NCBI GenBank assembly: GCA_965199245.1
Contig: CBDAQP010000001.1
Coordinates: 868,001-932,000, forward strand
Length of the DNA: 64,000 nucleotides
Origin: Carbonatibacter sp965199245
GTDB taxonomy: Bacteria; Pseudomonadota; Alphaproteobacteria; Kiloniellales; Kiloniellaceae
Direction: 5' to 3'
Numbering within the stretch: the first letter of the stretch is position 1; every line of letters starts with the position of its first letter. The notes below the pieces were generated by a model. The model was given only the letters and a program-made list of their open reading frames with translations, searched no databases and was not told the origin of the DNA. Below, one piece after another: positions 25,613 through 33,641 of this stretch. The translations under genes and the position numbers were made by a program.

Positions 25613-26212
25613 ATGAGCAGTCAAAAGATGGTTCTCTTTCGCCTTCAATGGATGGAAGATTATAAGGGCTTCAAAAATATCGATAAGCCAACTTTTAAAT
25701 ATGTGTCAGATGGAGGTAATCCACATGAAGCATTCAACTTTAAAGTTGAAAGTGACGGATGCCACTATGGTTATGCCCCTGTAAGCGGAGGTAATCGTAT
25801 CAGTATTGAGCGTCTCGGTGATGTTGATCAAGATGAAGACGGACGAGAATACGTTGACGGTGTGACTGTTGTCTGGACAACGAGACATCCATCCGGCGGT
25901 ATGGTTGTAGTCGGCTGGTACAAAAACGCACGGGTCTATCGGGACCAACAATACTGCCCTGAACAAATCAATCGCTTTAAAAATGCGTTGTACCGCGTCA
26001 GTGCAAACGCGGGTGACGTGTTCTTTTTAGAAACTGAAAAGCGAGATAGAGAGCTTCTTAAGGGGCTTGGGATAACGTGGAAACAGGCCACACCTTTCTA
26101 TATTTCAGAAAAGAAAAAATTCTCCAAGATGGAACGAGAACTTTGGAAGCTTGTTCAGGGGAAAACAGGGCAATCGGTTAGCAAGAAGCGCAAGAAACCT
26201 GCAATCAATTAG
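25613..26212 (+). CDS. Hypothetical protein in transposon cargo
   Basis: This 199-residue protein (MSSQKMVLFRLQWMEDYKGF) is AT-richer than its neighbours. Visible features are a glycine-rich stretch GCHYGYAPVSGGNRISIERL, an acidic turn DVDQDEDGREYVDGVTVVWT, then HPSGGMVVVGWYKNARVYRD. The last block is a beta-hairpin-like pattern that also occurs at the N-terminus of some HNH-type or DNA-modification-dependent nucleases. The C-terminus is lysine-rich (VSKKRKKPAIN). There is no signal peptide or TM. I do not recognise a family with confidence. The gene lies between IS3 and IS-A copy 5. Confidence 0.6.
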   Translation: MSSQKMVLFRLQWMEDYKGFKNIDKPTFKYVSDGGNPHEAFNFKVESDGCHYGYAPVSGGNRISIERLGDVDQDEDGREYVDGVTVVWTTRHPSGGMVVVGWYKNARVYRDQQYCPEQINRFKNALYRVSANAGDVFFLETEKRDRELLKGLGITWKQATPFYISEKKKFSKMERELWKLVQGKTGQSVSKKRKKPAIN

Positions 26213-26250
26213 GAGCGCAAAAAAGAAATTGCAGAAGGGGCTATCAAGCT

Positions 26251-27478
26251 GGACACCCGTATTAACCTGGCGTGATGAGCGATTTTGTGATTCTATGTTT
26301 TTTTATGCTTTTTTGAGGGAGTGGGGCATGGAACGGAGAGGTTTTTTCAGTCTGTCAGAGCATCTTGATCAGATCAGCAAGGACGCGCTGGAGGTTCTCG
26401 AGGCCACGTTTGACTATTTCCGGGGGTCGAGGGGTTGGGGTATGGCGATGGCGCGAAAGGTGGTCGCCCGCCTTTTGATCCGGTGTCCATGTTCAAGGCG
26501 ATGATCCTGCAGGCACAGCATAACCTGAAGAAGATGGAATTCATGATCCGGTGTCCTGGATGCGCTTTCTAAATTTCGACCTTGGCGGCCCAACACCGGA
26601 CGAGAACACGATCCGCCTGTTTCGCAACAAACTGACGGAAACCGGGACCTTGCGGCGGGTGATGAAGGCTTTTGACTGGCAACTGCACAAGACAGGCTAT
26701 ATCCCGATGTCGGGGCAGATCGTCGATGCGTCCCTTGTCCCGGCCCCGAAGCAGCGCAACACCGAGCCTGAGAAAAAAGCCGTCAAGGAGGGTAAAAGCG
26801 CAACTGAAATCTGGCCGGATGACCCCGCCAAAGCAGCACAAAAGGATGTGGATGCGCGCTGGACGCTGAAGGTGGGCGGCAAGGTTCGCTACCGGCCTGA
26901 TGGCACACCTCTGCCACAAATCGCCACTCGGGTACAAGTCCCACATCAGTATTGACCGGTGCTACGGCTTCATCCGGGGCCAGGCCGTGACATCGGCTAC
27001 AGCTGCGGACGGGCATCAACTCAAGCGTGTGTTTGATACGGACAACACGTCAGCCGAAGTCTGGGGTGACACCCGCTCTGAAAGCAATGAGAAATGGCTG
27101 GCGAAGAAGATGCTGGTCAGCCGTATCCATCGCAAGAAACCCAAGGGTAAACCCATGCCGAAAGCCAGTGCACGGGCCAACGCGCGAAAATCAGCCATTC
27201 GCGCACGGGTCGAGCATGTTTTCGCCCATCAGAAAAACCGCTTCGGTCTGTTCATCCGCACCCTCAAGCGGGCAGAAGCCAAACTGACGCTGGCCAATCT
27301 CGCCTACAACATGGATCGCCTGATCTTCCATGACCGCCGGGCAACCGCAGTCCGTCCGGAATGCGGATTCCGTCGTAAAAAACGTCCCGCCACCGCAATC
27401 TGCGGTGAAAAAAACGCCGTCTCGAAAAATCACAATTGGCCACAGCAGGGCATAAATCGGAGGTTGATACGGGTGTCC
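26251..27478 (+). mobile_element. IS-A copy 5, right arm of the composite transposon
   Basis: This 1,228-bp copy has AGCT on both sides (26247-26250 and 27479-27482). It has private short deletions in the N-terminal region (SKDALEVLEATFDYFRGSRG instead of SKDGDPLEVLEA...GWLVEG), plus the two family frameshifts. Its C-terminal 205-codon frame (26900-27517) is continuous through EHVFAHQKNRFGLF. Its right end GGTTGATACGGGTGTCC abuts the 5' part of the flavoprotein gene. Confidence 0.92.
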
Positions 27479-27482
27479 AGCT

Positions 27483-27792
27483 GTCCCTGTGCCTTTTCAT
27501 GCCAGGCAATGCCATGATAATCGACAAGCTGAACAAAATCGCGGGGCCTGTAGGCTTTGAGGGCCGCGCGGGCAAAGCGCGGATTGTTTGAAATAAAATT
27601 CTGTTGGTCGCAGTGAAGATTGGTGAAATTGCAACGCCCGCCGCCTGAAATACGGATTTTTTCACATAAGCGGGTGGCGTGATCCAACACCAATACCGAC
27701 TGACCGCGTTCTGCTGCTGTGATTGCCGCCATTAAACCGGCCGCCCCGGCACCGATAATGATCGTGTTTTTGTTTTGGCCCTGAAGAGCTTT
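27483..27792 (-). pseudogene. BaiN/HI0933-type flavoprotein, 5' part
   Basis: The minus strand reads TIIIGAGAAGLMAAITAAER (FAD Rossmann loop) and SVLVLDHATRLCEKIRISGG, then GRCNFTNL and DYHGIAWHEKAQGQ, and ends at AGCT next to IS-A copy 5. The partner is 20058-20949. An in-frame TAG lies 10 codons before TIIIGAG and no ATG/GTG/TTG lies between, so the start is also damaged. The first ATG (27732) falls inside the FAD motif. The gene therefore seems to have two lesions: 5' decay and the transposon. Confidence 0.88.
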
Positions 27793-27848
27793 CTAAAACC
27801 TCGATAAAAAAGAAAGAAGAGGACGCTCTTTGTTTTTGGAACCTGACT

Positions 27849-29627
27849 TTATGTCAAGGGCCAGAAAAACAGGATCAGCGGGATGGACACCAGCAAAATG
27901 ACAAGATCAAGGGGCAGGCCAATGCGCCAGTAGTCGCCAAAGCGATAGCCCCCCGGCCCCATGACCAGGAGGTTCGACTGATGCCCAATCGGGGTCAGAT
28001 AGGTCGAGGAACTGCCAATGGCAACCGCGATGAGAAAGGGATCAACCGCCACGCCGAGGGATTTAGCAATGGTCAGACCAATCGGGGCCATCAAAACAGC
28101 CGTAGCGGCATTGTTCATAGTATCCGACAGCACCATGGTCACTAGCATCATCACCGCCATCACCCCCCACAGGGGAATATGATCGGCCAGGGCAATCAAC
28201 GGCTCGGCAATCGCCGCCGTTCCCCCCGTTGACTCGAGGGCGAGTCCGACAGGAATCATCGCCCCCAACAGAACAATAATCGACCAGTCCACAGAATCAT
28301 AAAGGTCTTTCACCGGAAAAGCACCCGACAAGACCATGACACCCGCTGCGGTGACAAAGGCAATTTCTGCGGGCAACAAACCCGTGACGGCACCAAGAAT
28401 CGCAAGGGCAAAAATCGCTGGCGCGACCAATGATCCCCGCCGGGGCATGAGATCAATATCACGCTCTGCCAAGGGCAACAAACCAAGGGCCTGAAAGGTT
28501 TCCGGCATTTCCTCGCGCAGGCCCTGCACCAATAGGACATCCCCCGACTTGAACCGCACACGCCCAAGGCGTTCGTGCAAAGTCTGCCCTTGACGGGCGA
28601 CTCCGAGAACACTCAAGCCATACTGTGCGTGGAGTTGAATCGTCTGGGCTGTCCGATCTTCGAGGCGCGAACCCGGGGTGATGACGGCCTCGACGACATC
28701 AACGCGGTCTGATTTCAGGGCGTCTTGCGAACAGTCCGTTGCCCCGACCAGCTCCAGTTTTTTATCATCGACAATCTGTTTGAGCGTCGCCGTATCGGAT
28801 TCAAGGGTCAGAATATCCCCCGCGCGCAAACGCATATAGCCCGAGGGGGCCAGCATACGGTCTGCCCCACGCAACAGAGCAACGGCAACAAGGTTGCCTT
28901 CGGCGAGTTTCTCCAATTCCAAAAGACGCAGACCCACAAGACCGGAAAATTCGGGAATGCGGACTTCGGTGATATAGTCTTCGACATGAAAGCTGGTTTG
29001 CGAATCACGCACCGCGCGTTTGGGCAAAAATCGCCACCCGACCAGCGACAGGAACAACAACCCGACCACAGCCACCCCAAAGCCAACCGGGAAAAAATCA
29101 AACATGGCAAAGCCCTGTCCGGTTTCAGTGGCTCTGTAACTGGAAATAATAATATTGGGCGGGGTTCCAATCAAGGTCATCAGCCCCCCCAACAGCGACC
29201 CGAAACTCAGAGGCATCAGAACTTCACTGGTCGGACGTCCGCTTTTACAGGCACTCTGAATCGCAACAGGCAACATCAAGGCCAGGGCCCCTACATTGTT
29301 CATAAAGGCTGAACAAAAGGCCACAATTGTACTCAGGGCCAGAATATGGAGCGAAGGATTATGGGCAAAGGGGGCCATCAAACGCGCGGCCTGTTTCACC
29401 AGACCAGATTGTTGCAAGGCACGGGAAATCATCAGAACTGTTGCAACCGTAATAACCGCAGGATGACCAAAGCCGACAAAGGCCTGATCCGCAGGCACAA
29501 CCCCGAACAGGACGCTGGACATCAGGGCGACCATCGCCACAAGGTCATAGCGCAAACGCCCCCAAACAAAAAAAATCAGTGCCGTGCCGATAATCAAAAA
29601 AACAGTTGTCTGATCCGTTACCATCAT
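27849..29627 (-). CDS. SLC13/DASS-family permease with RCK_C domains
   Basis: This 592-residue inner-membrane protein has two blocks of TM helices (about 5-200 and 410-590) around a soluble insert of about 200 residues. The insert carries two TrkA-C/RCK_C-like modules (LVGLRLLELEKLAEGNLVAV; GSRLEDRTAQTIQLHAQYGL then LLVQGLREEMPETFQ). The transporter signatures SFGSLLGGLMTLIGTPPNII and AIGSSSTYLTPIGHQSNLLV are the repeated S-x-x-T-P-x-G-x-x-x-N motifs of sodium-coupled dicarboxylate/sulfate carriers. The substrate is not evident. It is divergent from serC. The GC-rich codon use is like the core. Confidence 0.88.
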   Translation of the reverse strand: MMVTDQTTVFLIIGTALIFFVWGRLRYDLVAMVALMSSVLFGVVPADQAFVGFGHPAVITVATVLMISRALQQSGLVKQAARLMAPFAHNPSLHILALSTIVAFCSAFMNNVGALALMLPVAIQSACKSGRPTSEVLMPLSFGSLLGGLMTLIGTPPNIIISSYRATETGQGFAMFDFFPVGFGVAVVGLLFLSLVGWRFLPKRAVRDSQTSFHVEDYITEVRIPEFSGLVGLRLLELEKLAEGNLVAVALLRGADRMLAPSGYMRLRAGDILTLESDTATLKQIVDDKKLELVGATDCSQDALKSDRVDVVEAVITPGSRLEDRTAQTIQLHAQYGLSVLGVARQGQTLHERLGRVRFKSGDVLLVQGLREEMPETFQALGLLPLAERDIDLMPRRGSLVAPAIFALAILGAVTGLLPAEIAFVTAAGVMVLSGAFPVKDLYDSVDWSIIVLLGAMIPVGLALESTGGTAAIAEPLIALADHIPLWGVMAVMMLVTMVLSDTMNNAATAVLMAPIGLTIAKSLGVAVDPFLIAVAIGSSSTYLTPIGHQSNLLVMGPGGYRFGDYWRIGLPLDLVILLVSIPLILFFWPLT

Positions 29628-29794
29628 CGCACTTTTCTAACCCAGAATCGGCTTATCCGCCAAAAAATTATTTCCCGCAGTCTTATTTATTTCGTCGCAA
29701 AATGCGTGACCTCCTCGATATATTTTTCTTAAAGTGGCTTTTCCAGCCTTTTTTGAACACCACATCCCGGAGCTGATCCCCAGGAGCTGATCCA

Positions 29795-30964
29795 ATGATA
29801 CAAGAACCGATCACAAAACCTGCCAATCCCTGTTTTTCCTCTGGCCCCTGTGCAAAACGCCCGGGTTGGACGCTGTCTGCTCTCGCCGGGGGGTGGTTCA
29901 GTCGGTCGCACCGGGCGGAGGGGGGACGACAAAAACTGCGGGCTGTGATTGAAAAATCACGCGCACTTTTGGGCCTGCCCGCAGATTATCTGTTGGGGAT
30001 TGTTCCGGCCTCTGATACCGGTGCGGTGGAAATGGCCCTGTGGTCTCTGTTGGGAGAACGTAGCGTGGATGTACTTGTTTGGGATAATTTTGGTCGTCTC
30101 TGGGCAGATAACATCATCAACCAGATCAAACTGGACGATGTGCGCCTGTTTGAGGCCCCTCATGGGGTCTGTCCTGATTTGAGTCGTGTCGATTGCGACC
30201 GGGATATTGTCTTTACGTGGAATGGGACGACCTCGGGTGTCAGAGTGCCGGATGGGGACTGGATTGACGACAGGCGGGGGGGGTTGACAATCTGTGATGC
30301 GACCTCTGCTGCCTTTGCCCAACCTCTGCCCTGGCACAAGCTCGACGTTGTGACCTGGTCCTGGCAAAAGGTCTTGGGGGGCGAAGCAGGACACGGCATG
30401 ATTGCCCTCAGCCCGCAGGCCGTGAACAGGCTTGAAAACTTTGATCCTCCGCGCCCCCTGCCCAAAATTTTCCGCCTGACCCGGGGGGGGGAAATTATCA
30501 CCGATCTTTTTGACGGAGCCACGATCAATACCCCCTCGATGCTGGCGGTCGAGGATGCCCTCGACGGCCTCGACTGGGCGGAGAAAATTGGGGGCCTGCG
30601 CGTACTCCACGCACGCTGTGACGACAATCTCGCCGCCGTCGCACAGTGGGTCACCCGGCGCGATTGGGTCGCCTTTGTCGCGCAGGACGACCGCACCCTG
30701 TCAAACACTGCGCTGTGTCTACGCCTGACAGAAGACTGGTTCACACGACAAAACGAATGCGAACAACGCCAGACAATCACCGCATTTTGTCACCTCCTCG
30801 AAAAAAAGGGTGTGGCTTATGACATTGCCGGACACCGCACCGCCCCCCCGGGCCTGCGCATTTGGGGGGGGGCGACGGTCGAAACAAACGACATCACAGC
30901 TCTTTTACCCTGGCTCGACTGGGCCTATGCCACACTGAAAAACAACAGGGATAGAGAACAGTAA
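29795..30964 (+). CDS. serC: Phosphoserine aminotransferase
   Basis: This 389-residue PLP enzyme makes O-phosphoserine from 3-phosphohydroxypyruvate. It is of the alphaproteobacterial SerC type: the start KPANPCFSSGPCAKRPGWTL, GIVPASDTGAVEMALWSLLG, FTWNGTTSGVRVPDGDWI and the PLP lysine in VVTWSWQKVLGGEAGHGMIA. In related genomes serA follows; here the next gene is hisZ, 152 bp on, with its own promoter. Confidence 0.92.
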   Translation: MIQEPITKPANPCFSSGPCAKRPGWTLSALAGGWFSRSHRAEGGRQKLRAVIEKSRALLGLPADYLLGIVPASDTGAVEMALWSLLGERSVDVLVWDNFGRLWADNIINQIKLDDVRLFEAPHGVCPDLSRVDCDRDIVFTWNGTTSGVRVPDGDWIDDRRGGLTICDATSAAFAQPLPWHKLDVVTWSWQKVLGGEAGHGMIALSPQAVNRLENFDPPRPLPKIFRLTRGGEIITDLFDGATINTPSMLAVEDALDGLDWAEKIGGLRVLHARCDDNLAAVAQWVTRRDWVAFVAQDDRTLSNTALCLRLTEDWFTRQNECEQRQTITAFCHLLEKKGVAYDIAGHRTAPPGLRIWGGATVETNDITALLPWLDWAYATLKNNRDREQ

Positions 30965-31023
30965 AGGGACAAACACAGTAAAGCAGAAAGGACGAAACAG
31001 AAACCAGACCACCGCCTTTCTTG

Positions 31024-31052
31024 TTGCTCCGCTACGACAAAAACGCTAGAAT
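31024..31052 (+). promoter_or_regulatory. Promoter upstream of hisZ-purA
   Basis: TTGCTC (31024-31029), 17-bp spacer, TAGAAT (31047-31052), 64 bp before hisZ. It marks a transcription start independent of serC. Confidence 0.55.
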
Positions 31053-31116
31053 CATACTGGCACTGTGCTCGGTGAGTGACCTCAAACGCCCCCACAACGC
31101 TTAAAGGCATAAGGAC

Positions 31117-32274
31117 ATGAGCAAAGAGAATAGCAAAGCCTTGTTGCCTGCCGGGCTACAGGATCTTCTCTCTCCTGCCGCCGCGCATGAGGCGGCTGTG
31201 ACCGAAGGGTTGATTGCCTCCATCGCCCGCGCAGGGTATGAGCGAATCAAACCGCCGTTGCTCGAATTTGAACAGAGTCTCTTTTCGGGGACAGGGCAAG
31301 CCCTGTCACAGCAAACCTTCCGGCTGATGGATCCTGTCTCCCAAAATATGATGGGGGTGCGCGCCGACATCACACCGCAGGCCGTGCGAGTCGCCACCAC
31401 CAGACTGTGCAATCACCCGCGCCCCTTGCGGCTGTGCTATGCGGGCGAAATTCTTCAAATTCGTGGGAGCCACTTGCGACCAGAGCGTCAATTTCGTCAG
31501 GTCGGGGCCGAATTGATTGGCGCAAGTGCCGCAGAAGCCGACGCAGAAGTCATCCTTCACGCTGTGGAGGCACTTGAACAGATGGGCGTCCAGGGCCTGT
31601 CAGTCGATTTGAATATGCCCACCGTCGTCTCCGCGCTCATGACCAGCGCAGGACAAACAGGCGAAGACGCCCAAAACCTGCGCGAGGCTCTCGACCGCAA
31701 AGACGCCGCCGAGGTCGCTCGACAGGTCGATGCACCCTGGGCCGATCTTTTTTTAGGCTTGCTGGACACAACAGGCCCCGCAGAACAGGGACTGGCCCGT
31801 GCACGAACACTGAACCTCAGCGGCGCGGCCCGTGAGGCGCTGGATCGTGTTGAACGAGTGGTCGAGCTATTGCATACGGCCAAAACCGACCTGTCCCTCA
31901 CCCTTGATCTGGTGGAACACAGAGGCTTTGAATACCATACGGGTCTGGGTTTTATTTTTTTCGCCCCCACCGTTCACGGCGAACTGGGACGGGGGGGACG
32001 CTATGACCTCCAGGCCGACGACAGTGCGACCGGCTTTACGCTTTATATGGATAGGGTTCTGCGCGCTCTGCCAGAACCAGAGCAACCGCGCCGCCTCTAC
32101 CTCCCACACGCCACACCCTACAGGGACGCTGTTACCTTGCGCGAACAGGGCTGGATCACCGTCGCCGGGCTACAGGCCGAAAACAGTATTCACGCCGCCG
32201 CCCGTGCACAGAACTGTACCCGGATTTTTTTAAAGGGACAGGTTCTCAGAACGGATGGGACAACAAACACGTGA
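31117..32274 (+). CDS. hisZ: ATP phosphoribosyltransferase regulatory subunit HisZ
   Basis: This 385-residue HisRS-like protein without synthetase function activates the short form of HisG in histidine synthesis. Class II synthetase-like motifs are present: LPAGLQDLLSPAAAHEAAVT, YERIKPPLLEFEQSLF, FRLMDPVSQNMMGVRADITP (motif 2 region) and HRGFEYHTG-like EHRGFEYHTGLGFIFF. The C-terminal anticodon-binding-like part is short. The position before purA is conserved in Rhodospirillales-type genomes. Confidence 0.92.
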   Translation: MSKENSKALLPAGLQDLLSPAAAHEAAVTEGLIASIARAGYERIKPPLLEFEQSLFSGTGQALSQQTFRLMDPVSQNMMGVRADITPQAVRVATTRLCNHPRPLRLCYAGEILQIRGSHLRPERQFRQVGAELIGASAAEADAEVILHAVEALEQMGVQGLSVDLNMPTVVSALMTSAGQTGEDAQNLREALDRKDAAEVARQVDAPWADLFLGLLDTTGPAEQGLARARTLNLSGAAREALDRVERVVELLHTAKTDLSLTLDLVEHRGFEYHTGLGFIFFAPTVHGELGRGGRYDLQADDSATGFTLYMDRVLRALPEPEQPRRLYLPHATPYRDAVTLREQGWITVAGLQAENSIHAAARAQNCTRIFLKGQVLRTDGTTNT

Positions 32275-32312
32275 CACAACACACAACCTGAAAAGAAGTT
32301 AGGGGAAAAATT

Positions 32313-33608
32313 ATGTCCAATGTTGCCGTCGTCGGCACCCAGTGGGGCGATGAAGGGAAGGGAAAAGTTGTCGATTGGCTATCTGAACGCGCCGATGTGA
32401 TTGTGCGCTTTCAGGGTGGGCATAATGCCGGACATACACTGGTCATTGACGGGCAGGTTTACAAGCTGTCTCTTTTACCTTCCGGCGTTGTACGGGCGGG
32501 CAAACTGTCCATCATCGGCAATGGTGTCGTCATTGACCCCTGGGCCCTGGTTGCGGAAATGGATCGCCTGCGCGAACAGGGCGTGGTGCTGTCTGCCGAT
32601 AATCTTAAAATTTCTGAAAGCGCGGCCTTGATCTTGCCACTTCACGGTATGGTTGATCGCGCGCGCGAAGCTGCCGCAGAGGCCAAAATTGGCACGACAG
32701 GGCGTGGCATTGGCCCCGCTTACGAAGACAAGGTTGGTCGCCGCGCCGTGCGCCTGTGCGATTTGACCTGCGCAGACACATTGCGCGAACGGGTCGAACG
32801 ACTATTGCAACACCACAATGCGACCTTGCGCGGCCTTGGACAGCCCGAAATCGATCAAGACGACCTGGTTGTACAGCTCCTTGACATTGCAGAAAAAATC
32901 CGCCCCCATGTCGATGTTGTCTGGCAACGTCTGGAAGATGCCCGCACAACAGACAAACGGGTTTTGTTCGAGGGAGCACAAGGGGCCTTGCTGGACGTCG
33001 ATCACGGCACATATCCCTTTGTGACCTCCTCTCACACCCTGGCGGGACAGGCCGCCTGTGGGGCAGGAATTGGGCCGGGACAGGTTGGCTTTGTCCTCGG
33101 CATCACCAAAGCCTATACCACGCGCGTCGGATCAGGCCCATTCCCCACAGAGTTAAACGATGACATCGGACGGCGTCTGGGCGAACGCGGGCATGAGTTC
33201 GGAACAGTCACGGGCCGCCAGCGGCGGTGTGGTTACTTTGATGCCGTTCTGGTGCGTCAATCCTGCAAAATAGGTGGGGTTTCAGGCATTGCATTGACAA
33301 AACTTGACGTTCTCGACGGCCTCCCCGGGCTGAAAATCTGTATCGGCTACAAAATAGACGGCGCGGTTTATCACCACCTCCCCGCCCTCGCCAGATCCCA
33401 GGCACAGGCCGAACCAATCTATGAAACCCTTCCCGGATGGTCTGAAAGCACCTGTGGCGCACGCAGTTGGGCGGATCTCCCCGCCTCCGCCATCAAATAC
33501 ATTCGCCGGATCGAAGAACTCATCGAGGTTCCCGTTGCCCTGCTGTCAACGAGTCCCGAGCGTGATGATACGATTCTGGTTCAAGATCCCTTCCACCCGC
33601 GACAATAG
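32313..33608 (+). CDS. purA: Adenylosuccinate synthetase
   Basis: This 431-residue GTP-dependent enzyme converts IMP and aspartate to adenylosuccinate. Diagnostic motifs are VVGTQWGDEGKGKVVDWLSE (N-terminal P-loop), RFQGGHNAGHTLV (catalytic His), GTTGRGIGPAYEDKVGRRAV, LFEGAQGALLDVDHGTYPFV and GTVTGRQRRCGYFDAV. Normal length. It is followed 33 bp later by the pseudokinase gene. Confidence 0.98.
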   Translation: MSNVAVVGTQWGDEGKGKVVDWLSERADVIVRFQGGHNAGHTLVIDGQVYKLSLLPSGVVRAGKLSIIGNGVVIDPWALVAEMDRLREQGVVLSADNLKISESAALILPLHGMVDRAREAAAEAKIGTTGRGIGPAYEDKVGRRAVRLCDLTCADTLRERVERLLQHHNATLRGLGQPEIDQDDLVVQLLDIAEKIRPHVDVVWQRLEDARTTDKRVLFEGAQGALLDVDHGTYPFVTSSHTLAGQAACGAGIGPGQVGFVLGITKAYTTRVGSGPFPTELNDDIGRRLGERGHEFGTVTGRQRRCGYFDAVLVRQSCKIGGVSGIALTKLDVLDGLPGLKICIGYKIDGAVYHHLPALARSQAQAEPIYETLPGWSESTCGARSWADLPASAIKYIRRIEELIEVPVALLSTSPERDDTILVQDPFHPRQ

Positions 33609-33641
33609 AACAGACTCCGACGACAAGGGACACCTACTCTC

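Larger units (their letters stand above)
20954..27478 (+). mobile_element. 6.5-kb IS-A-bounded composite transposon
   Basis: Two IS-A copies in direct orientation (20954-22189 and 26251-27478) bound a segment with two ParDE loci, an ardC remnant, an IS3 element and an unknown gene. The outer ends are flanked by AGCT at 20950-20953 and 27479-27482, the family target duplication, and the flanking sequence is one interrupted gene. Inner flanks are AGAT (22190) and AGCT (26247). Both bounding transposases are frameshifted, so movement would need help from another copy. Confidence 0.9.
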
